Below the pieces are notes generated by a model. That model saw only the letters and a program-made list of their open reading frames with translations. It searched no databases and was not told the DNA's origin. Shown one piece after another: positions 1 through 5,338 of a stretch of DNA of 5,338 nt. A program made the position numbers and the translations under genes. Source of the DNA: Pseudomonadales bacterium (GTDB lineage Bacteria > Pseudomonadota > Gammaproteobacteria > Pseudomonadales > Azotimanducaceae); the NCBI GenBank assembly GCA_007128525.1, contig SKXG01000408.1:1-5338 (forward strand). Direction: 5' to 3'. Numbering within the stretch: the first letter of the stretch is position 1; the number at the start of each line of letters is the position of its first letter.

Positions 1-1
1 G

Positions 2-3000
2 CCGCTGGTCATCTGGCACCACTTCTGCGACGTGCTGGTTACCATTCGCAATCAGGGCAGAGGTGGCTTGCGGTCTACCGCAGCGGCAATGCGCGCGCTT
101 AAGCAGCTGGTCAGGAACGACTGCCAGCTCGCCATTCCCAAGTACCAGATCCTGCAGGCCGAACGGGCCTGGCTGGACAACCGCCACACGGCGGCACTGG
201 AATTTTTTGAGGCGGCCGCCGAAAGTGCACGGCAGTTCGGCTTTGCCCACGACGAAGCGCTGGCCTACGAGCTGGCCGGTCGCCATTGCCAGGCCACCGG
301 CCGCGGTGACTTCGCTCGCCTGTTCATGCGCAATGCACAGCAGGCCTACCTGCGCTGGGGCGCGCTGACCAAGAGCAACCAGTTGGAACGCGAGTTCCCG
401 ATGCTGATCCGCGACCAGCGCACGCCACGCGCCGAGTCGGGCAGCTGGAGCATGGGGCAGCTGGTGGACCTGACGGTGCGCGACTTTGCCAGCGTCAATG
501 GCACCGTGGAGAGTCGCGAGTACGGACAGCGCCTGCTTGATACCACGACAGTCCTGAAGGCGGCACAGACCATCTCCGGTGAGATCGTGCTCGAACGCCT
601 GCAGATCAAACTGCTGCGCCTGGCCCTTGAGCACGCCGGTGCCCAGAAAGCCAGCATGCTGCTGACGCACGACGGCAGCCTGTATGTTGAGGCGGTGGCT
701 TCCGTCGATGGCGGCGTCACACACCGTTACAGCACGCCCGTGCCCATCGAAGACAGCGACGAAGTGCCGCAAAGCGTCGTACAGTACGTTGCCCGTACGC
801 GGCAGATTCTGGTGTTGTCGGATGCCACCAAAGAGGATGTGTTTACCCAGGATACCTACATCAAGGACTTCCAGCCGCTGTCGGTGATGGGGCTGCCGAT
901 CATCTCCCGCAATGAGGTTATCGGTGTGCTGTATGTTGAACATCGATGGCTGACCGGTGTGTTCACCGCCCGCCGGGTCGAGGTGCTGAGCCTGCTCGCA
1001 TCACAGGCGGCCATTTCCATCGAGAATGCGCGCCTCTATGCCGATCTGCAGTCAACCCGTGACGAGTACAAGACACTGTACAACAGTGCCAATGAGGGGC
1101 TGTTCCGAATTACCGCGGACGATATGCTGGTGCAGGCGAACCCGGCGCTGGCTCGAATTCTGGGCTTCAGCAGTGTTCCGGATCTGCTTAACGAGTACCG
1201 GGATCTGCTCGACCGCATTTTCCTGAAAAAAGACCGCGCCCAGGAGTTGATGTCGCAGCTCGAAGACCAGGGCGTGGTCAACGGCTTTGAAGCCGAAGGC
1301 GTCTCGCGCAGCGGCCGCGTGTTCTGGATGTCGATCAACGCGCGCATCAGCCATGAGCCGGACCAACGCGATGTGATTGATGGCTCGGTCATCGACATCA
1401 CGGCGCGGGTTGAACGCGAGCAGGCAGAAAAGCAGCGCCAGATTGCAGAAGCGGCAACCCAGGCCAAGTCGGAGTTCCTGGCCAATATGAGTCACGAAAT
1501 CCGGACGCCGATGAATGCCATCGTCGGCTTCTCGAAACTGAGCCTGGAAACCGAACTCGACCGCAAGCAGCGTGAGTACATGACGGCCATCCGCCAGTCT
1601 GCGGAGAGCCTGCTGACGCTGGTCAATGATGTCCTGGACTTCTCCAAGATCGAGGCCGGCAAACTGGTGCTGGAGAGTCTGCCGTTCAAACTCAACGACA
1701 CCTTGAACGACGTTCAGCGGATGTTTCGTACCGAGGTGCGAAAGAAAGGCCTGGCATTGGAGGTCGACAACCAGTGCGTGCAGGATCCGGCATTCCCCGA
1801 GGATGGGGTCATGCTCGGCGATGCCCTGCGACTGCGGCAGGTATTGATCAATCTGGTCAGCAACGCCGTAAAGTTCACCCACGACGGCCATGTTCGCGTG
1901 ACCCTGCAGGTTGCGGAAGCGGCCGACCGTCAGATCCGGTTGCGCATTAGCGTATCGGACACCGGCATCGGCATCAGCAGTGAACAGCTCAACCGCTTGT
2001 TCCAGTCCTTCCAGCAGGCAGAGACCTCCACCACCAGACGTTACGGGGGTACCGGGCTGGGTCTGGCCATCTGCAAACGCCTGGTTACCGTGATGGGCGG
2101 CGAAATGGACGTGCAGTCCACGCCCGGAGAAGGCAGCACGTTCAACTTTACAGCGTTATTCGGTTTGCCGGAGGCCAAGGCGGCGTCTGTTGATGGTGAT
2201 AGCAAGGCCAGACCGCGCAGCATGGATGCGCTGGCCGGCCGGCGTATCCTGCTGGCCGAAGACAACCCGATAAACCAGCAGCTGGCGCTGGAATTCCTGA
2301 ACCGGGGCGGTGCGGAAATTGACATTGCCGAGACGGGCCGGGTTGCCGTCGACAAGGCGCTGGCCGCCGACTACGACGTCATCCTGATGGACATACACAT
2401 GCCGGAGATGGACGGCCTGGAGGCAACGCATGAAATCAGGGCCGCCGGGCTGACACTGCCGATCATCGCTGTATCCGCCGATGCACTGGCCGAACGGCGT
2501 ACCAAGGCACTTGAAGCCGGCTGTGACGACTACATCACCAAGCCCATCGACCTTGATGTGCTGATTGCTGCCCTCGACAAGCTGCTGGGACCGGAGAGCG
2601 TCGGCGACGCACCCCGCCGCCGTGCTGACGATCCATCAGCGCAGGCCGATACCGCTGCGGAACGGGTTGCGCAGTATGCCCGCTCTCATCGTGTACCGGG
2701 CATTGACGTTGGGCAGGCGATCAAGAACCACAACGAGAACGTCAAGCTAATGCTGAAACTGATGGGCGATTTCGGCAAATACTATGGCGATGCCGGCCCA
2801 CGTATGCGCGATGCCGTCAACAACGGCGAACTCGAAACGGCCGAGCGACTGGCTCACAACCTGCACGGTGTTGCCGGAAGTTTTGCAGCCGATGATCTGC
2901 GCGAAGCCGCCAAGGCACTGGAAATGGCCATTGTGCACGGCGAACACCGCAACCTGATCGGGCTGGTTCAAAGCTTTGAAGTGGCGCTCAATGAAGTGCT

Positions 3001-3070
3001 TGAGTCTGCCGAGTCCCTGGCCAACAATGAGTTTCGCTTCCGCGCCACCGACTTCGAAGCGGCCGGCTGA
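2..3070 (+). CDS. Hybrid sensor histidine kinase (TPR-like/GAF/PAS/HisKA/HATPase/REC/HPt), C-terminal part of a larger protein, 5' end outside window
   Basis: The reading frame is open from the first complete codon (position 2) to TGA at 3068-3070. The GTG at 32 lacks a Shine-Dalgarno sequence and lies inside a helical region, so it is unlikely to be the true start. Residues below are counted from that GTG. Residues 1-125 are TPR-like helices of the kind found after the AAA ATPase module of giant Ser/Thr-kinase/AAA/GAF/histidine-kinase proteins. A GAF domain spans about 185-335 and a PAS domain about 345-460. HisKA has its phosphoacceptor H488 in the H box (SHEIRTP). HATPase_c has the N box (N607, N611), G1 (DTGIG, 643-647) and G2 (GGTGLGLA, 672-679). 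The receiver has acidic E743/D744, phosphoacceptor D787, S815 and K837. The HPt histidine is H942. All key residues are present, so a cytoplasmic phosphorelay H488 to D787 to H942 is inferred. No transmembrane segment is visible. The input signal and final response regulator are unknown. An N-terminal protein-kinase plus AAA part is inferred from family resemblance, not seen. Confidence 0.93.
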   Translation, partial: PLVIWHHFCDVLVTIRNQGRGGLRSTAAAMRALKQLVRNDCQLAIPKYQILQAERAWLDNRHTAALEFFEAAAESARQFGFAHDEALAYELAGRHCQATGRGDFARLFMRNAQQAYLRWGALTKSNQLEREFPMLIRDQRTPRAESGSWSMGQLVDLTVRDFASVNGTVESREYGQRLLDTTTVLKAAQTISGEIVLERLQIKLLRLALEHAGAQKASMLLTHDGSLYVEAVASVDGGVTHRYSTPVPIEDSDEVPQSVVQYVARTRQILVLSDATKEDVFTQDTYIKDFQPLSVMGLPIISRNEVIGVLYVEHRWLTGVFTARRVEVLSLLASQAAISIENARLYADLQSTRDEYKTLYNSANEGLFRITADDMLVQANPALARILGFSSVPDLLNEYRDLLDRIFLKKDRAQELMSQLEDQGVVNGFEAEGVSRSGRVFWMSINARISHEPDQRDVIDGSVIDITARVEREQAEKQRQIAEAATQAKSEFLANMSHEIRTPMNAIVGFSKLSLETELDRKQREYMTAIRQSAESLLTLVNDVLDFSKIEAGKLVLESLPFKLNDTLNDVQRMFRTEVRKKGLALEVDNQCVQDPAFPEDGVMLGDALRLRQVLINLVSNAVKFTHDGHVRVTLQVAEAADRQIRLRISVSDTGIGISSEQLNRLFQSFQQAETSTTRRYGGTGLGLAICKRLVTVMGGEMDVQSTPGEGSTFNFTALFGLPEAKAASVDGDSKARPRSMDALAGRRILLAEDNPINQQLALEFLNRGGAEIDIAETGRVAVDKALAADYDVILMDIHMPEMDGLEATHEIRAAGLTLPIIAVSADALAERRTKALEAGCDDYITKPIDLDVLIAALDKLLGPESVGDAPRRRADDPSAQADTAAERVAQYARSHRVPGIDVGQAIKNHNENVKLMLKLMGDFGKYYGDAGPRMRDAVNNGELETAERLAHNLHGVAGSFAADDLREAAKALEMAIVHGEHRNLIGLVQSFEVALNEVLESAESLANNEFRFRATDFEAAG

Positions 3071-3083
3071 GCCGGCCGTTTTT
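3060..3083 (+). terminator. Intrinsic terminator of the histidine kinase gene, with the stop codon as its loop
   Basis: An 8-bp perfect GC-rich stem (3060-3067 paired with 3071-3078) encloses a three-base loop, which is exactly the TGA stop codon at 3068-3070. Five T residues (3079-3083) follow directly. This is the classic Rho-independent layout for + strand transcription. A G-U pair and two A-T pairs could extend the stem into the T run. The left arm encodes the last residues of the kinase, so a ribosome terminating there would cover part of the hairpin. Function is inferred from structure alone. Confidence 0.7.
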
Positions 3084-3091
3084 CAACGGCC
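3074..3091 (-). other. Second hairpin in the convergent gap, downstream of ttcA
   Basis: A perfect 7-bp inverted repeat (3074-3080 with 3085-3091) has a 4-base loop. Read on the - strand the loop is GAAA, a stable GNRA-type tetraloop, and the structure starts two bases after the ttcA stop codon. No T run follows on that strand, so it is not a standard intrinsic terminator; it could stabilise or mark the 3' end of the ttcA mRNA. It shares bases 3074-3078 with the kinase terminator stem, so the two cannot form fully in the same RNA. Role uncertain. Confidence 0.45.
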
Positions 3092-3093
3092 AG

Positions 3094-3960
3094 CTAACCG
3101 ACGCTGCGTACCGGAATCAAGCTGGACAGTTCCTTGTTTGCCGTCAGCCCGGAGAAATCAAACAGGTTCACATCGGCCAGTTGTGATGGGGCCACATTGG
3201 CCAATGCCCGGGCAATGTTCTCGACCCGGCCAGGATGCTCCCGGTCCCAGCCTTGCAGCATGTCTTTGATAACCTGGCGTTGCAGGTTCTCTTGCGAGCC
3301 ACAGAGGTTGCAGGGAATGATCGGAAATGCGCGGTGCTCGGCCCATCGGGCGATGTCCGACTCCCGGCAGTAGTACAGCGGGCGGATCAGCAGATTGCGG
3401 CCATCGTCGCTTCTGAGTTTGGGTGGCATGGCCTTCATCCGGCCACCGAAAAACAGGTTCAGGAAGAGCGTCTCCACGGCATCGTCCAGATGATGACCGA
3501 GTGCAATTTTGCTGGCACCCAGTTCGTTCGCAACTCGATACAGAATGCCGCGTCGCAGCCGTGAACAGACTGGGCAGGTCGTCTTACCTTCCGGCGTCAG
3601 CTCCTGCACGATCGAGTAGGTGTCTTCTTCGATGATCCGGTAGTCGACGCCAATGCAGTCCAGATATTCCGGCAGCACGTGCTCTGGGAAACCCGGCTGC
3701 TTCTGATCCAGGTTGACCGCCACCAGCTGAAAGTTGATTGGCGCCGCCTGCTGCAGGTTCAGCAGAATATCAAGCATGGTGTAGGAGTCCTTGCCGCCTG
3801 ACAGGCAGACCATTACCCGGTCTCCCTCTTCGATCATGTTGTAGTCGGCGATCGCCTTACCCACCTGCCGCCGCAGCCGCTTTTGCAGCTTGTTGAGGTT
3901 GTAGCGCTGTTTCGGCATCAGCGGCGCTTCAGCCGGGTAGTAGACAGGGACAGAAGACAT
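3094..3960 (-). CDS. ttcA: tRNA 2-thiocytidine(32) synthetase TtcA (tRNA-cytidine(32) 2-sulfurtransferase)
   Basis: This complete 288-residue protein belongs to the TtcA family of PP-loop ATPases. The enzyme activates C32 of certain tRNAs by adenylation with ATP and replaces its O2 with sulfur; it acts in the cytoplasm and carries an oxygen-sensitive [4Fe-4S] cluster. Seen here are the family N-terminal block [12 protein letters not shown] (20-31), the PP-loop SGGKDS (54-59) that binds ATP, the CxxC pair C129/C132, the conserved LGHH..DD segment (154-160), MPPKL (178-182), and PCNLCGSQ (216-223) with C217 and C220. These supply the cysteines expected for cluster binding. Much of the chain matches E. 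coli TtcA as I remember it; the C-terminal tail is shorter (288 residues against about 311). The ATG at 3958-3960 is preferred because GGAG lies 5 bases upstream; the internal Met15 has no such site. It converges on the histidine kinase gene with a 23-base gap and lies 85 bases downstream of the GGDEF-EAL gene on the same strand. Stop is TAG. Confidence 0.97.
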   Translation of the reverse strand: MSSVPVYYPAEAPLMPKQRYNLNKLQKRLRRQVGKAIADYNMIEEGDRVMVCLSGGKDSYTMLDILLNLQQAAPINFQLVAVNLDQKQPGFPEHVLPEYLDCIGVDYRIIEEDTYSIVQELTPEGKTTCPVCSRLRRGILYRVANELGASKIALGHHLDDAVETLFLNLFFGGRMKAMPPKLRSDDGRNLLIRPLYYCRESDIARWAEHRAFPIIPCNLCGSQENLQRQVIKDMLQGWDREHPGRVENIARALANVAPSQLADVNLFDFSGLTANKELSSLIPVRSVG

Positions 3961-3965
3961 ACGAA

Positions 3966-3969
3966 CTCC
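3966..3969 (-). promoter_or_regulatory. Ribosome binding site of ttcA
   Basis: GGAG on the - strand lies 5 bases upstream of the ATG at 3958-3960. It decides between this start and the in-frame Met15 codon at 3916-3918, which lacks a Shine-Dalgarno sequence. Confidence 0.7.
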
Positions 3970-4045
3970 GATACTCTCTGCTGCATACAGGCGAGTCGCG
4001 TATTGTGGGAGAAAGACCGGTTCTTTAAAAGGGTACGGGCGGCCG

Positions 4046-5338
4046 TCAGTGACTCTGGTGATTCTGCTTCAATCGGGGTGGTCTCAGACTGGCTACCTGA
4101 GCACCGCCGGCAGGCAGCTGGCGCTGCAGACAAAAGTGCTGAAAGGCTTCCGGGGCCAGGGGCGGCGCATACAGATAGCCCTGCATCAGGTTGCAACCGG
4201 CTTTACCGAGCAACGCGCTCTGCAGCTCAGTCTCGACGCCTTCAGCGATAACATCGATATCCAGAATCCGGCCCAGGGAAATGATGGCCGCGACCAGGTC
4301 CTGGTCGGCCTTGTTGCGCTCCAGATCGCGCACGAATGACCGGTCGATTTTCAGAATGTCGAACCGGTACTGACGCAGGTACGACAGAGACGAAAAGCCG
4401 GTACCAAAGTCATCGAGCGCGATGCGGATACCGTAACCACGTACTTCAGTGAGGAAGTCCGTGACGGCCTCGGCATGGTCGAGCAGCAGGCTCTCGGTAA
4501 CCTCCAGCGTCAGCCGGTCGGCCGGTGCATCACGCAGCAACTGCTCCAGCTCTAGGATGTCCTGCTTGCGCTGCAGCTGGCGCGCGCTGAGATTCACCGA
4601 TACCCGGAAGTCCTGCAGACCAAGCGCCTGCCAGATGCCAAGCTGCGTCACTACTTCCTGGATCACCCACTTGCCAAGCTCCAGGATCAGGCCGGTATCT
4701 TCCGCCACCGGGATAAACTCGCCGGGCGACACCATGCCCCATTTGGGGTGCTGCCAGCGCAACAGCGCCTCAGCACTCGAGATCTGTCCGCTATCGCGGT
4801 CAATAATGGGTTGATAGTGCAGCTCGAACTGCCCGTCTGCCAGCGCGCGCCGCAGATTCGTCTCCAGCTCCAGGCGACGATTCGACTCGGCGTTGAACTC
4901 TGCCTGATAGAACAGCAGCTGGTCACCCCCCATGCGTCTGGCCAGCCGCATGGCGCTGTCGGCATTCTTGATCAACGTGTCGGCATCCAGACCGTCCTGC
5001 GGCAACAGTGCAATGCCGACACTGGGCGTCAGGTAAACTTCACGCGCCTCAAGCTGATAGGGCTGTTTGATAGCGCTGATCAGCGTCCGGGCTGCAAATT
5101 CCGCTTCGGCATGCCCCTTCAGGCTGGGCAGCATGACCGCAAACTCATCGCTGCCGAGCCGTACGACTGTATCGGCATCGCCCACAGACACAGCAAGCCG
5201 GTGCGCCACTTCGATCAACAGCAAATCACCGGTACTGGGCCCAATGGAATCGTTGAGCAGGCGAAAGCGATCGATGTTGACGGTCAACACCGCGCCAATG
5301 TCCTGTCGTCGGTGCGCCCGGCGCAGCCAGCGCGTCAA
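4046..5338 (-). CDS. GGDEF-EAL protein, probable c-di-GMP phosphodiesterase with degenerate GGDEF, C-terminal part (5' end outside window)
   Basis: The frame is open at the right edge and ends at TGA (4046-4048). The TTG at the edge is not a credible start because the beginning of the GGDEF fold is missing. Residues are counted from that TTG, giving 430 visible. The GGDEF domain covers about 1-145 and is degenerate: the signature reads GSDEF (62-66), the usual first metal-binding Asp is Asn21 (NIDRF), and the inhibitory RxxD site reads GDAD (53-56). Asn29 and Asp38, at nucleotide-recognition positions, are kept, so GTP binding without cyclase activity is possible. The EAL domain covers about 155-405 and keeps its expected catalytic and metal-binding residues: EALLRW (E190), N249 in NLSARQ, ExTE (E279), DDFGTG (D309/D310), K330, AEGVE (E366) and Q386. 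This predicts hydrolysis of c-di-GMP to pGpG. A short basic tail follows. No membrane segment is visible; sensor domains probably lie upstream of the window. ttcA follows 85 bases downstream on the same strand. Confidence 0.93.
   Translation of the reverse strand: MTRWLRRAHRRQDIGAVLTVNIDRFRLLNDSIGPSTGDLLLIEVAHRLAVSVGDADTVVRLGSDEFAVMLPSLKGHAEAEFAARTLISAIKQPYQLEAREVYLTPSVGIALLPQDGLDADTLIKNADSAMRLARRMGGDQLLFYQAEFNAESNRRLELETNLRRALADGQFELHYQPIIDRDSGQISSAEALLRWQHPKWGMVSPGEFIPVAEDTGLILELGKWVIQEVVTQLGIWQALGLQDFRVSVNLSARQLQRKQDILELEQLLRDAPADRLTLEVTESLLLDHAEAVTDFLTEVRGYGIRIALDDFGTGFSSLSYLRQYRFDILKIDRSFVRDLERNKADQDLVAAIISLGRILDIDVIAEGVETELQSALLGKAGCNLMQGYLYAPPLAPEAFQHFCLQRQLPAGGAQVASLRPPRLKQNHQSH

Noticed and set aside
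32..34. GTG as the true start of the kinase gene
   Set aside because: There is no Shine-Dalgarno sequence upstream, the frame is open to the window edge, and the codon falls within a helical-repeat region, so the gene begins outside the window.
1052..1891. Long open frame of 279 codons on the - strand inside the kinase gene
   Set aside because: It lies fully antisense to the GAF-PAS-HisKA-HATPase coding region, which has clear conserved motifs. Its translation shows no recognisable domain, and long antisense frames are common in GC-rich genes.
3052..3059. Palindrome CTTCGAAG near the end of the kinase gene
   Set aside because: An isolated 8-base palindrome within coding sequence is expected by chance, and it is not part of a larger repeat.
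3961..4045. Promoter for ttcA in the 85-base gap
   Set aside because: The best -35/-10 pair I found on the - strand (TTAAAG, 17 bases, CAATAC) matches consensus at only 3 and 2 of 6 positions, which is no better than chance.
4035..4046. Possible terminator after the GGDEF-EAL gene (ACGG/CCGT stem on the - strand, then ACCC and TTTT)
   Set aside because: The stem is only 4 bp and the T run is short and separated from it, so it is too weak to call.

Overview
This is about 5.3 kb of a GC-rich bacterial chromosome, densely coding and with short gaps. It fits a gammaproteobacterium: the complete central gene matches the proteobacterial TtcA family closely, with long stretches recognisable from Escherichia coli TtcA. 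The flanking genes are a complex hybrid histidine kinase and a GGDEF-EAL protein, as expected in an environmental, signalling-rich genome. The genus cannot be fixed from the sequence.

Layout. (1) Positions 2-3070, + strand: the C-terminal part of a very large hybrid sensor histidine kinase, open at the left edge. The visible order is TPR-like helical region, GAF, PAS, HisKA, HATPase_c, receiver, HPt. (2) Positions 3071-3093: a 23-base convergent gap. An intrinsic terminator for the kinase has the kinase's own TGA stop codon as its hairpin loop, and a second, mutually exclusive hairpin overlaps it. (3) Positions 3094-3960, - strand: ttcA, complete, the enzyme that makes 2-thiocytidine at position 32 of some tRNAs. 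(4) Positions 3961-4045: an 85-base gap holding the ttcA ribosome binding site and no convincing promoter. (5) Positions 4046-5338, - strand: the C-terminal part of a GGDEF-EAL protein, open at the right edge. Its EAL (c-di-GMP phosphodiesterase) active site looks intact, while its GGDEF domain has lost key catalytic and inhibitory-site residues.

How they work together. The kinase probably relays phosphate from its kinase-domain histidine through its own receiver aspartate to its HPt histidine, and from there to a separate response regulator outside the window. The GGDEF-EAL protein probably lowers c-di-GMP. No physical or regulatory link between these two and ttcA is visible; ttcA looks like a housekeeping gene that happens to lie between two signalling genes. 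I found no mobile element, CRISPR array, RNA gene or clearly undescribed system. The points worth a second look are the stop-codon-in-loop terminator and the degenerate GGDEF domain.
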